This document shows positions 9,139 through 16,887 of a stretch of DNA of 40,210 bases, in pieces; positions within the stretch are counted from its first letter, which is position 1; every line of letters begins with the position of its first letter. Location: positions 1 through 40,210 of the forward strand of contig JAUHYH010000003.1 of assembly GCA_030426585.1 (NCBI GenBank), in the 5' to 3' direction. The notes under the pieces were generated by a model that saw only the letters and a list, made by a program, of their open reading frames with translations, was not told the DNA's origin and searched no databases. The position numbers were made by a program, and so were the translations under genes. This stretch comes from Bacteriovoracia bacterium (GTDB lineage Bacteria > Bdellovibrionota > Bacteriovoracia > Bacteriovoracales > Bacteriovoracaceae).

Positions 9139-9756
9139 ATGGAAGAAGCCAAGGCCCCTGCAACTTTAAGAAATAGAGAACCTATTCTTGAGGTCCTCAA
9201 GCAATATGTAAGAGGCAGGAAAAACCTTTTAGAGATTGGGAGCGGAACGGCTGAGCATGCGGTTTATTTTGCCAAGCATTTTCCTGAACTCAACTGGGTG
9301 ACCTCTGATGTTCAACCCAATCACAAAGTTATTAAAGAAACGCTAACCGAAAATAAAGTTCCTAATGTCGCTGGTCCCCTATTACTTAAAGTTGGTGAGG
9401 ATGATTTCCCAAGAACCAGTTTCCAATATGTTTTTTCGGCAAACTGTCTTCATATCATGTCTTGGAAAGAAGGCAAGACACTCTTCAAACTTTTAGGTAA
9501 ACGTTTAAGAGAAGGCGCACATGTTTTCTTTTATGGTCCCTTTAACTATGATGGCCAATTCACTTCTGAGAGTAATAAAAAGTTTAATGATTGGCTTCAG
9601 GAAAGAAATCCGAAGTCGGCCATTCGAAATTTCGAAGATGTTTTAAAATCAATGGAGAAATTTGGATTCGAACTGATTAAAGATCATGAGATGCCTGCGA
9701 ATAATCGTCTTTTAGTTTTTAGAAGGCTTCCTTTTCAACAAGAGCAGCATTCGTAA
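9139..9756 (+). CDS. DUF938 family SAM-dependent methyltransferase
   Basis: A 205-residue class I methyltransferase fold. The SAM-binding glycine motif is LLEIGSGTAEHAVYFA near residue 35, followed by an acidic residue in WVTSDVQPN and the conserved NCLHIMSW and FYGPFNYDG segments typical of DUF938. The substrate of the family is unknown. The ATG follows the helicase stop directly (TAA then ATG at 9139), which implies translational coupling and suggests an RNA-related role, though this is inference only. The length is normal for the family. Confidence 0.85.
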   Translation: MEEAKAPATLRNREPILEVLKQYVRGRKNLLEIGSGTAEHAVYFAKHFPELNWVTSDVQPNHKVIKETLTENKVPNVAGPLLLKVGEDDFPRTSFQYVFSANCLHIMSWKEGKTLFKLLGKRLREGAHVFFYGPFNYDGQFTSESNKKFNDWLQERNPKSAIRNFEDVLKSMEKFGFELIKDHEMPANNRLLVFRRLPFQQEQHS

Positions 9757-9760
9757 TTAT

Positions 9761-10180
9761 TTAATCTAAAATTTCAACTACTCGAAACTTTTCACAAACC
9801 ACTTTTGCAGTCTTTGAATCCCATTCCAGACCGATCGTCTTTCCATACTCTGAGAAGAACTTTTCATGGGCCGCACGCCAATATTCATAGGACCGATCCC
9901 CTTCGCCTTCAAGATAAGCGAATTCTTCACTGACATCCAAGAACGGCATCACCTCCACAGAGGTTAATTCAATAATGCATCTGGGGTTATCTTTTGAGTC
10001 CATGATATAAGACCGCTCACCTTTTTGTGGTATCGGAACATTTTCAACCAGGTGGCTTTCGTACCAACTACACGTCGCTGTCTTAATCCCTTTTAAGGTT
10101 AATTCCAGCAATTCGTCTTCAATTCCAGAGCCCTTGCCTCCGTAATGCCAACCTTCTAAATCTTTTAGTTTTTTGTTCAT
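9761..10180 (-). CDS. ASCH-domain protein
   Basis: A protein of about 139 residues with the ASCH fold (related to PUA domains, thought to bind RNA or modified nucleosides). Signature features are GIKTATCSWYES (the GxKxxT motif), the beta strand CIIELTSVEVMPF, and the WRAAHEKFFSEYG segment, the latter conserved in this group of ASCH proteins. An upstream start at 10240 would add 20 residues but overlaps the preceding gene by 56 bases; the ATG at 10178-10180, four bases behind that gene's stop, gives the normal N-terminus (NKKLKDLEGWHYG). It is probably co-transcribed with that exported-protein gene. Biochemical function is not assigned. Confidence 0.82.
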   Translation of the reverse strand: MNKKLKDLEGWHYGGKGSGIEDELLELTLKGIKTATCSWYESHLVENVPIPQKGERSYIMDSKDNPRCIIELTSVEVMPFLDVSEEFAYLEGEGDRSYEYWRAAHEKFFSEYGKTIGLEWDSKTAKVVCEKFRVVEILD

Positions 10181-10184
10181 GAGC

Positions 10185-10634
10185 TTAAGGAAATATATCC
10201 AATCTATAAAAAACGAGTCCGTACTTTTCTCTTCCAGCAATAACCCGCACTTTTTTAAAAGATGGATTTTTCTTGGTGTAGAAATAATATCTCCGCCCTA
10301 GAGCTTTCACCTTTTCAAGACTACTTAAGAATTTATCATCTAATATCAAATCTTTATTAAATGTTTTTTTAACCCATTCAACGAAAAGTTCTTTCGTTCT
10401 CTTATTTAACTTTTCAAGAATTTTTTCATTTTGGGCATCGTGAATGATATCGAGTGATTTATCGTCTCCAACTGATCGAGTTTTTATATAGGTCGAGACT
10501 GTATATGCCCACTGAGAAACCTTCCCTTCAGAGTTTGAAAAGGCTCGCTCGTGCTTACCGATTTCCCCAGGAGTTCCTCCGTCGGAATAGGCTAATTGAG
10601 TTAAAAGTAAAAATGGTATTAATAAGTATTTCAT
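10185..10634 (-). CDS. small exported protein of unknown function
   Basis: A 149-residue protein with a clear signal peptide (MKYLLIPFLLLTQLAYSDG) and a basic, probably mixed helix and strand mature part (VKALGRRYYFYTKKNP, REKYGLVFYRLDIFP). There are no cysteines in the mature part and no known domain is visible. The stop lies four bases before the ASCH-domain gene on the same strand, so the pair forms a short operon. Repeat copy R1-2 lies just upstream of the start. Confidence 0.72.
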   Translation of the reverse strand: MKYLLIPFLLLTQLAYSDGGTPGEIGKHERAFSNSEGKVSQWAYTVSTYIKTRSVGDDKSLDIIHDAQNEKILEKLNKRTKELFVEWVKKTFNKDLILDDKFLSSLEKVKALGRRYYFYTKKNPSFKKVRVIAGREKYGLVFYRLDIFP

Positions 10635-10654
10635 GGACCCAGACTAGCAAAAAA

Positions 10655-10693
10655 TACTTCGGTACCGAAGTAATTTATTAATTATTTATTTAG
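10655..10693 (-). repeat. R1 repeat, copy 2
   Basis: Copy with a perfect core palindrome TACTTCGGTACCGAAGTA (10655-10672). In minus orientation the TAAATAAAT block comes first and overlaps the end of the ORF6N gene, supplying its stop codon (TAA at 10686-10688). The middle is more AT-rich than in the other copies. It also lies only 20 bases upstream of the following exported-protein gene start. Confidence 0.8.
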
Positions 10694-11237
10694 AGTTTAA
10701 ACCAATCTTTTTTCTCTTGGTTGGTAAAGCTGGAGCCTCCGCCTCTAAATTATCCAACCTTTCAAAAACTACTTTAAAAATTTGATTCGTCCCTTCTTCA
10801 AATTTTTCAAATCTTTCAGCGAGGTCCTCATCAGACTTAACAATCTTCCTGAGCTTGATAAAGGTACGGATAATAGAAAGGTGGACCTTCACGGCCCTCT
10901 CGCTCCTAAGCACTGAGGAAAGCATGGCGATGCCGTGTTCGGTGAAGACGTAAGGAGTATATCTTCGACCTCCATGACTCAAACTTGAGGTTCCAATTTG
11001 GAACCTCAAGTTTGTGAGCTCGTCCTCATTGAGTCTGAACCTAAAATCCTCAGGAAATCGCTCGATATTCCGACTGACTGCCTTGTTCAGGTTTTTCGTC
11101 TCAACCCCATACAGCTCCGCCAAATCACTATCCAACATGACCTTCTGACCGCGGATGATGTAGATAATCTTTTCAATATCTTTTAAAGTAATTTCTTCCA
11201 CTGGGCTCAGTACATGCAAGAATTTAAAATACTGCAA
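10686..11237 (-). CDS. ORF6N-domain DNA-binding protein (phage antirepressor-like)
   Basis: A protein of up to 183 residues with the ORF6N domain: IIRGQKVMLDSDLAELYGVETKNLNKAV is the diagnostic block (here quoted only as position about residues 28-55), followed by NIERFPEDFRF and GGRRYTPYVFTEHGIAML. Such domains occur in phage antirepressors and in mobile chromosomal copies and are thought to bind DNA. A coiled-coil-like C-terminal part (FEKFEEGTNQIFKVVFERL) may oligomerise. The start is uncertain: TTG at 11237, or GTG at 11201 which would begin MEEITLKDIE; neither has a strong ribosome site. The gene contains a 35-base perfect palindrome and ends inside an R1 repeat, both signs of a mobile module. 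Confidence 0.85.
   Translation of the reverse strand: MQYFKFLHVLSPVEEITLKDIEKIIYIIRGQKVMLDSDLAELYGVETKNLNKAVSRNIERFPEDFRFRLNEDELTNLRFQIGTSSLSHGGRRYTPYVFTEHGIAMLSSVLRSERAVKVHLSIIRTFIKLRKIVKSDEDLAERFEKFEEGTNQIFKVVFERLDNLEAEAPALPTKRKKIGLNSK
10980..11014. repeat. 35-base perfect palindrome inside the ORF6N gene
   Basis: Two 17-base arms (CAAACTTGAGGTTCCAA and its exact complement) flank a single T. It lies in the codons for LTNLRFQIGTSSLS of the ORF6N protein. The inner part, TTGAGGTTCCAA with its complement, closely matches the inverted repeat at 22072-22098 upstream of a toxin gene. It could be an operator, a recombination site or an RNA hairpin in the message. Confidence 0.9.
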
Positions 11238-11320
11238 AGTTCTAAGTAACTAAAGATAGACCACTTCATTCACTTGATTCAAAAATTTTTACAAGAATGA
11301 TAAAAATAATTTCTCCGCGA

Positions 11321-11351
11321 AGCTTAAGGATCTTACTACTGGAAACTATCG
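11321..11351 (-). repeat. R2 repeat, copy A
   Basis: Minus-strand core CAGTAGTAAGATCCTTAAG, one base different from the consensus. It lies directly behind the stop codon (11354-11356) of the exported-protein gene that follows. One of four copies with the same orientation; see the other R2 entries. Confidence 0.7.
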
Positions 11352-11353
11352 GA

Positions 11354-11917
11354 TTACGGTAGCTCAGCTTTAAGCATTTCCATTAATCTTGAATAGTCTT
11401 TTTCAAGTAGATTATCACCTGCAATGACTAAAACAGTTTGCTCGAAAGTTAACTTTGGAGCAAAAATATCATCCGAAGCAAACACTCCTTCTTTGGTAAG
11501 ACTGTAATTATACTCTTTTTCAAAGTGAGAAAAGACGACCCGATTATCTACCTGGAATGACTTCCCATTTGGAAATGTCACTTTCGCAGTAAAAGGATAC
11601 CCTCCTTCTTTAGTAGATCGGAGTTTTTTCGTCTCACCCTGTTCATACTTTGTTCTCTCCCAGCCATTGCTTGGATTGAAGCATTCATAAAGATGCGATG
11701 TCGACTGAAAAGTTGCAACAACAGAGTTGAAAACTTCAATTTTGATTTTCCCCATTTGAGTTACTTTTTCTTGGGAACTAAAGATGTTTTCACTTGGGAT
11801 ATGTCTTTTATATTCCTCGACTTTATCTTGATAAGGGACATGGGTACATTCTTCTTGAGCAAAGCTACTATTGCTCAAGCTTAATAAAAGAAAAGTCACG
11901 ACTAGAATTATTCTCAT
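11354..11917 (-). CDS. exported protein of unknown function
   Basis: A 187-residue protein with a signal peptide ending in SNSSFAQ, so it is likely cleaved and released to the periplasm or outside. The mature part has two cysteines (EECTHVPY and LYECFNPS) that may pair. It is rich in predicted beta strands (KIKIEVFNSVVATF, PFTAKVTFPNGKSFQV, RVVFSHFEKEYNYSL), which suggests a small beta-sandwich. No family is recognised. The start has an AGGAGTAT ribosome site (revcomp of atactcct at 11920-11927). The gene is followed by repeat R2-A. Confidence 0.75.
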   Translation of the reverse strand: MRIILVVTFLLLSLSNSSFAQEECTHVPYQDKVEEYKRHIPSENIFSSQEKVTQMGKIKIEVFNSVVATFQSTSHLYECFNPSNGWERTKYEQGETKKLRSTKEGGYPFTAKVTFPNGKSFQVDNRVVFSHFEKEYNYSLTKEGVFASDDIFAPKLTFEQTVLVIAGDNLLEKDYSRLMEMLKAELP

Positions 11918-12049
11918 AATATACTCCTTTAAGTAAATTCTGATTTAAACAGATAAAGTACTCATGAGAGTCTGTCTAGAGGTGCTTTTTGGCACTATAG
12001 AAGCGGTGTTTAAAGAAAGTTATAAACGCAGAACTTACTCTGAATCGTC

Positions 12050-13678
12050 TTAACGATAAATCAGTAGCTTCACGGGACTTAATATATGACCTTTGTCATT
12101 CATCCTGTAATGATCTCCATAATGCCCAAACCCATAGTTTGCTTCTACTAAAAGAAGGTTACCTGTCGGCCTTACTTTCCATGCGTAGTAATCTGGCAAA
12201 CTTCTAGATTCGATACCTAAAAGTTTTAAATCATTGGAAAATTTGTATAACTTACCTTCATGAAACAGAAGAAGTTTATCATCAAGGGAATAAACTTTAT
12301 TAACAGTGTAACCACGCCAATCTCTATGGGAAAAGACTGATTTGAAATCTCCAGGCAAATTAGAATATATAAGTTCATCTTCACCTGTTCGGATATTTAC
12401 CTTTCTATATTCCTGTTTTCTCACATGAATATAATAGAGAATATCATTCTCAATTCGTAAAACTTCTCGTGAACTGAAAAGCTCAGCAAACTTTTCTCCA
12501 TTAAAGTAATCATAAACAGCCCCTTGGAAGATTGTTCGTTGATAACCATCAAGGACTTTGTAACCTAATAAAATATCAGAGCTAAGAACTCGCTCGCTAT
12601 TAAATTTGGATTTCATAAGATTTAGTTGTTCATCTAAAACCATATAATTAACACAACCATCCTGATAATGATTACAAGAGAGATTCACTGCAATAAATTG
12701 ATTACGATCCCCATCAAAGAGCACTTCGGATATAACCTGTTTCTCAAAAATATCAGCCGTTTCTCCTGGTAATGAATACTCTGTCACTGACTGACCATTA
12801 AGCGAGATCTTATAAACTAGATCCTTCCTCTCTTCAGGAGAATTACCGGTATATTTTATAAAATTAACGATGAGATAGAAAAAACCATTCACTTCAAAAG
12901 TTAATAAATCGGTATTAGAAGGAATATGATTAAAATTGATTTTTATCTCACCATCATTTCCAAAGGAGTCATCAAGTGATTTCGAATTTTTTAACTTTCG
13001 AATTCGAACACTCTTACCAAACCCATTATTAGCCACCTGAGCAAGATAAAGATCCTCGCCAACTGGAGCCCAAGAATCTGCGGAATTGTTATAGGAGGAA
13101 CTAAAGAATTCTGGACCTGGAGAAGTATCCCCTAAGTCTTTCACTTCATTGTAAAACTTTATCGTTGCACGACAATCTGCTGATCCACTATTAAAACTCG
13201 TTTTTTCAGCACATTTCTTAAGTTTATCAAGTAGGTTTCCTCTATCATACTGAAGATTATAGAGGTGAAAGCTTTCAATGCTATCTACTCTCGACATTGC
13301 GAGCTCAATAGGATCTCCAGGAGGCGAGTTATAATAACTTTTCTGAGCGTATGCAATATACTGTTTAAAGTCATACCAACCATTATGAAGGGCCCTTAGC
13401 ATAAAGTAATGTTGACATGGTATATAGGGAGTAAAACTATCAAAGCTTGTATCTTTACCAAAACTATAGCTCTGAAGGTACTCAAAAGCCTTCCTTTTTT
13501 GTTTCTTAATGAAAAAACTCTCAAAAACATCTATTTTTTCTTGGAGCTTATCAACTTCATAGAATTCTCTTGGAGAAGGATAAGGATAACCTAATGGGTA
13601 CTTGGTCACTTCACAATAGTCTGATCCAAAGACAGGCGATAAAGATAAAGCAATAAACACTAATAATATTTTTTTCAT
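12050..13678 (-). CDS. large exported protein of unknown function
   Basis: A protein of about 542 residues. An upstream start at 13717 is possible, but the ATG at 13676-13678 gives a proper signal peptide (MKKILLVFIALSLSPVFGS) and follows an AGGAA ribosome site. The N-terminal third is helical (CQHYFMLRALHNGWYDFKQY), with CEVTKY, PCQHYF, KKCAEK and ADCRAT supplying possible disulfides. From about residue 200 onwards it is built of repeating beta strands with aromatic and Asp/Gly turns (for example FYLIVNFIKYTG, DDKLLLFHEGKLYKFS), which looks like a beta-propeller. It starts ten bases behind the ankyrin-repeat gene and is probably in the same operon. No function can be named. Confidence 0.78.
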   Translation of the reverse strand: MKKILLVFIALSLSPVFGSDYCEVTKYPLGYPYPSPREFYEVDKLQEKIDVFESFFIKKQKRKAFEYLQSYSFGKDTSFDSFTPYIPCQHYFMLRALHNGWYDFKQYIAYAQKSYYNSPPGDPIELAMSRVDSIESFHLYNLQYDRGNLLDKLKKCAEKTSFNSGSADCRATIKFYNEVKDLGDTSPGPEFFSSSYNNSADSWAPVGEDLYLAQVANNGFGKSVRIRKLKNSKSLDDSFGNDGEIKINFNHIPSNTDLLTFEVNGFFYLIVNFIKYTGNSPEERKDLVYKISLNGQSVTEYSLPGETADIFEKQVISEVLFDGDRNQFIAVNLSCNHYQDGCVNYMVLDEQLNLMKSKFNSERVLSSDILLGYKVLDGYQRTIFQGAVYDYFNGEKFAELFSSREVLRIENDILYYIHVRKQEYRKVNIRTGEDELIYSNLPGDFKSVFSHRDWRGYTVNKVYSLDDKLLLFHEGKLYKFSNDLKLLGIESRSLPDYYAWKVRPTGNLLLVEANYGFGHYGDHYRMNDKGHILSPVKLLIYR

Positions 13679-13688
13679 TTTTAATTTC

Positions 13689-15131
13689 CTATTGTTCACA
13701 AGAGTTTTCTTTCGCAATTTTTTGCAAGTAGCGCAAACGACTCCTTAAAATAGATCGAAACTTTCTATCGTTCTTGGAACGTTTAATACCTAACAATCGA
13801 TTGGTTCGTTTTATTGCTCGAGTAACCCTTTCAATCTTACTTTCATATTCCTTAACAATCTCCGAATGCTTTATACAGGGGTTAGCCCCTTTCTTTAGAA
13901 GAAACTCAACCATGTTTAAACTATAAGCATACTCCTCATCGTCAGAATAACTTGAGTAAAAATCATCTTCTGCTACAACAAGTGCCCAGTTGGAATAAGC
14001 AGAAACTTGCTTCCAATTTTCATCATCAATTTGAGCTCCCTTTTCAAGAAGAAAGGACAAAAACTCTCGATCAGCACTCTTCGTCGTCGCCAGATGAAAA
14101 AATATCGACTCTCCCCTTTTAGTCATCTGATTAATCTCGGCACCACTATTGAGGAGTTCTCGAACTAAACTCAACATCTGCTTATCAACATATGCTTTAT
14201 AGATTTTATAACGACCGTTTCTCAAAATAAGATGAAGGATATTTAATCCAGCCTCATTTTGTACCTTAAGATCAACTCCCCTAGCTAAGACTTTATAAAG
14301 AAGATTGATATATTTGTTACGTGTTCCCTGGGCCCGATTGAAATGTCTTCTACTGTCATAGGTCCAATTCGCACTCATTTCTCCTGTGGAGTGTGCAATA
14401 TGCTCCGCAATTAGCATCGCCACATTTTGACCGTACTTTGTAAGAGCATTAACATCAGCGCCTTTCTGAATTAGATATTTAGCGACTTCGGTATGCGAAG
14501 ATTTAACAGCATACAGCAGTGCTGTATATCCACTCCCATCTTTTAGCTCGTAATTAATTCCTTCCTCTATAAACTCGATAATCTGTTTAGAATCACCCCC
14601 ATAAATATCCATGTACATATGAATAGGAAGTTTTCCTCCCCCCATTTGCTCACGGTTAGTGCTTAAACGAAAATATTTATGAAAGTCTTCTCGTTTACTG
14701 TGATACCCCACGTGATAATCAAACTTATGAATATAAGAAAGAATGGTGTGCCCATCTTCAAAGACTTGATCAACACTTGGAAGATAATCCAACATCAATG
14801 GTTGATAGGCTCTTTTCTTTACCAAGACGTTTCTTACAAAATGTCCTGTAATCTTTGCTCCTTGAGAAAGTAAAAACTTTGCGATATCAAACTTTTTTCG
14901 GGCGTACTCAAATTCGCTGATATCCGTTGGAACCAGGCTTCGGATATCATGGGTCGTGGACTCTAAAGCTGTTATATCATACAGACTATGTTCGTGGTTG
15001 ATATCAGCACCCGATTCGAGCAGAACTTTAACTTCTTCAATATCTCCTTTGTGAACCGCCTCGACTAATTGGTCACTGGCAAATGACAAAGATAATTGAA
15101 AGAAAAAACCTAAAATTAGAGCTGACTTCAC
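13689..15131 (-). CDS. exported ankyrin-repeat protein
   Basis: A 480-residue protein with a signal peptide (MKSALILGFFFQLSLSFAS) followed by ankyrin repeats. Recognisable units include AVHKGDIEEVKVLLESGADI at the start of the mature protein, GYTALLYAVKSSHTEVAKYL with QKGADVNALT near residue 205-230, AGLNILHLILRNG, LLNSGAEINQMTKRGESIFF and FLLEKGAQIDDE. The repeats form a protein-binding surface; exported ankyrin proteins are often inhibitors or effectors, but a role here is inference. The last 60 residues are very basic (IKRTNRLLGIKRSKNDRKFR). The large exported gene follows ten bases later, suggesting that the two products act together. Confidence 0.88.
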   Translation of the reverse strand: MKSALILGFFFQLSLSFASDQLVEAVHKGDIEEVKVLLESGADINHEHSLYDITALESTTHDIRSLVPTDISEFEYARKKFDIAKFLLSQGAKITGHFVRNVLVKKRAYQPLMLDYLPSVDQVFEDGHTILSYIHKFDYHVGYHSKREDFHKYFRLSTNREQMGGGKLPIHMYMDIYGGDSKQIIEFIEEGINYELKDGSGYTALLYAVKSSHTEVAKYLIQKGADVNALTKYGQNVAMLIAEHIAHSTGEMSANWTYDSRRHFNRAQGTRNKYINLLYKVLARGVDLKVQNEAGLNILHLILRNGRYKIYKAYVDKQMLSLVRELLNSGAEINQMTKRGESIFFHLATTKSADREFLSFLLEKGAQIDDENWKQVSAYSNWALVVAEDDFYSSYSDDEEYAYSLNMVEFLLKKGANPCIKHSEIVKEYESKIERVTRAIKRTNRLLGIKRSKNDRKFRSILRSRLRYLQKIAKENSCEQ

Positions 15132-15262
15132 AGACCCTCCTCATAAATAAATATTTGAGAAAAATGATAGCCTAAATAAAACAGTAATTCTAAAGATCTT
15201 TAGTTGAAGTGGTTCAATGAAAAAAGTTTAGCTCGGAATCCCTTGATTTATTTGGAGTAGTA

Positions 15263-15327
15263 GTTCCAGTACCTTTTTCCTTAAGCGGAACAGTAAACGC
15301 AGGGCTTAAGGATTTTACTACTGGAAC
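15263..15327. repeat. R2 inverted pair (imperfect hairpin)
   Basis: Two 24-base arms face each other, at 15263-15286 and 15304-15327, around a 17-base loop. The outer nine bases (GTTCCAGTA with TACTGGAAC) and inner nine (TCCTTAAGC with GCTTAAGGA) are perfectly complementary; the six bases between them are not. The right arm is R2 copy B. The left arm overlaps the end of the small membrane protein gene, including its stop codon. There is no T-run that would make this a normal terminator. Confidence 0.8.
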
Positions 15328-15430
15328 CTATTTCGAGAATTCGTTCATTAATCTTCCAGTACCACATCACAACCTCTCTCATTATTAAAAAAACAACTAA
15401 TGTTACAACAATGTAAATTAATAGCTCCAT
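15281..15430 (-). CDS. 49-residue single-span membrane protein
   Basis: A short gene with ATG at 15428-15430 and TAA at 15281-15283. It starts 15 bases behind the stop of the proteasome-like gene and has a strong ribosome site (GAGAGGAT, 4-5 bases before the ATG). The product begins MELLIYIVVTLVVFLIM, a single membrane helix, then REVVMWYWKINERILE, a cationic amphipathic stretch as seen in many small bacterial membrane proteins, and ends in GSSSKILKPCVYCSA. The last part is encoded by R2 repeat copy B, so the C-terminus may have been changed by insertion of, or recombination at, the repeat. It is probably the third gene of the nuclease operon. No annotated family is claimed. Confidence 0.6.
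   Translation of the reverse strand: MELLIYIVVTLVVFLIMREVVMWYWKINERILEIGSSSKILKPCVYCSA
15304..15335 (-). repeat. R2 repeat, copy B
   Basis: Minus-strand consensus core CAGTAGTAAAATCCTTAAG with the upstream CGAAATAGG block. It lies inside the 3' part of the 49-residue membrane protein gene, where it encodes SSSKILK, and forms the right arm of an inverted pair with 15263-15286. In all four R2 copies the same frame would read SSKI(L/F)K. Confidence 0.8.
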
Positions 15431-15445
15431 AATCATCCTCTCGAT

Positions 15446-16132
15446 TTATTTTATTTCCACGTAGTTCAAGTTGCCTTGATCAAAATGACAGAAAGAACCA
15501 AGATCGCCGATCTTTGGTACATCAGGTTGAGTTAACCTAGCTCGATCATGATAATCCTTATCAAGCTTGATTAGACTTTTAAAAACATTTTCTGGGTCAC
15601 TGTATATATTGAGATTTAAAGGGATTGTCTCCAAGGGACTTGTTCTATTTTTCGCCATTGCATGAAGATTAATAACATCCTCCTTCAATATAGACCGCTT
15701 TGTTTTTTTTGAATCAAATTTGTCTAGAGGGTATAATCCCTTTATCTCAAGTTTGAATAAATCAAAAATTTTTAGATCAAACACAATAACAGTAGAATCG
15801 AAACCTGAAGGCTTAGAAAGTAATGCTTTCACTTCTGTAGTATTGCTGTGTTTTTGAATCTGGCATTCCGTATATTGCTTCGTCCATTCTCCAATATCGT
15901 CCATGAACTCATTCACATCCGGCCAACCTTCATCAACCTGCTGGTCCGTTAAATCTTTGGAACCCATATCAAATGCATGGATCGGATTATCACAACCTGT
16001 TACACAGATAACATAACGGTTCCTAATGGTTCTTATTTTTGAAACTTTTCTACCGGTCTTTCCTTCGAGATCATCTGCTCCAATAACGAACTTCTTATCC
16101 TTTTTTGAGTATGCTGAATACGCAACGGTCAT
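15446..16132 (-). CDS. proteasome/HslV-like Ntn hydrolase, predicted
   Basis: A 228-residue protein whose second residue is Thr, so removal of the initiator Met would expose an N-terminal threonine, as in HslV. The following pattern fits a proteasome beta fold: FVIGADDLEG (catalytic Asp position), RKVSKI (catalytic Lys position) and YVICVTGCDNPIHAFDMG, matching the KV-x-G-x-A-F layout of HslV/proteasome subunits. The second sheet could be FDSTVIVFDL. The rest is divergent, and no HslU-type ATPase gene is nearby. The gene starts five bases behind the nuclease gene stop, so the two are co-transcribed, with the small membrane protein gene after it. The substrate is unknown; a peptidase or amidase acting with the nuclease is an inference. 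An unrelated fold remains possible. Confidence 0.6.
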   Translation of the reverse strand: MTVAYSAYSKKDKKFVIGADDLEGKTGRKVSKIRTIRNRYVICVTGCDNPIHAFDMGSKDLTDQQVDEGWPDVNEFMDDIGEWTKQYTECQIQKHSNTTEVKALLSKPSGFDSTVIVFDLKIFDLFKLEIKGLYPLDKFDSKKTKRSILKEDVINLHAMAKNRTSPLETIPLNLNIYSDPENVFKSLIKLDKDYHDRARLTQPDVPKIGDLGSFCHFDQGNLNYVEIK

Positions 16133-16137
16133 AATAC

Positions 16138-16671
16138 CTACTCCCCACTCGCCTTCTTAAAGTCTTCCTTTCTATATTCCCAAGGAGGAATAGGATTCTC
16201 TAATTGCCAAAGACCAACCCTCTTTTTCTTGGCCCAGCTTTCAAGTTTATTCAGTCTCATTTGACGTGGCTTCGAAAGATGTTCATAGAACAATCGCATC
16301 ACCCAAGCATGGCCACGCTTCACCATACACTCATTCACATTAATCAATTCATGCTTTTGCATCACATAGATTGTCGCCAAATTTCGCCCATAACGATCAA
16401 GACCATAAGGCTCGAGGTAGACTTCCTTACCTCCAATCAATTTCACAAGTCCAGCTGTCGCAAGATTCCCCCAAAGTTGATTCCCTTCAGGACAATCAAT
16501 CGCATCTAAGCGAATTCGTACCAACTCCTCTCCAGAGATCACATCGACTGTATCTCCATCAATGACTTTAAAAACCTTAACCTTAATCAAGTCACCAGGA
16601 GGAAGTTCAAAAACTGGTTCAATTTGTTGGATCGATTTTATTCGAAAGAAAAGAAAACGAAATATTCTCAC
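16138..16671 (-). CDS. staphylococcal-nuclease-like (SNase) protein
   Basis: A 177-residue protein with a TNase domain. Visible motifs are VFKVIDGDTVDV (metal-binding Asp), VRIRLDAIDCPEGNQ (Arg, Asp and Glu of the active site, the usual Thr of DTPE being Cys here) and LDRYGRNLATIYV (second catalytic Arg). All key charged residues are present, so it should cut single-stranded DNA or RNA using calcium. The first 20 residues (IFRFLFFRI) are hydrophobic and basic and may form a membrane anchor or a poor signal sequence. The start is GTG at 16669-16671 with GGAG at a proper distance. It leads an operon with the Ntn-like gene and the tiny membrane protein gene, and is divergent from the PD-(D/E)XK gene. 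Confidence 0.88.
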   Translation of the reverse strand: MRIFRFLFFRIKSIQQIEPVFELPPGDLIKVKVFKVIDGDTVDVISGEELVRIRLDAIDCPEGNQLWGNLATAGLVKLIGGKEVYLEPYGLDRYGRNLATIYVMQKHELINVNECMVKRGHAWVMRLFYEHLSKPRQMRLNKLESWAKKKRVGLWQLENPIPPWEYRKEDFKKASGE

Positions 16672-16810
16672 TGGAACTCCAAATTTGATGATTATATTCT
16701 TATCGGAATTTAGAGAGTTAAATCCAGTACTTGACCATTGAACTTCGGCTAAGTGAGGGGACGTTTATTTTGAAGAATGGGTTTTGTTAAGATTGGTTGA
16801 ATCTATGCAG

Positions 16811-16839
16811 AGCTTAAAGATTTTACTACTGGAATTTCG
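16811..16839 (-). repeat. R2 repeat, copy C
   Basis: Minus-strand core CAGTAGTAAAATCTTTAAG, in the 216-base divergent promoter region between the nuclease gene and the PD-(D/E)XK gene. A weaker facing half (ccagtacttg, 16725-16734) lies about 75 bases away, like the left arm of the R2 pair at 15263. Apart from these repeats I see nothing definite in the region; the promoters of both operons must lie here. Confidence 0.65.
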
Positions 16840-16887
16840 TTTAAATTCCGATAGGAATTAATAAAGAACTACCCCCAAGGATTTATT

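Noticed and set aside
15263-15327. Integron attC site
   Set aside because: The stem-bulge-stem shape is similar, but the outer boxes are GTTCCAG and CTGGAAC, reversed relative to the RYYYAAC/GTTRRRY boxes of attC, and no integrase is in the window.
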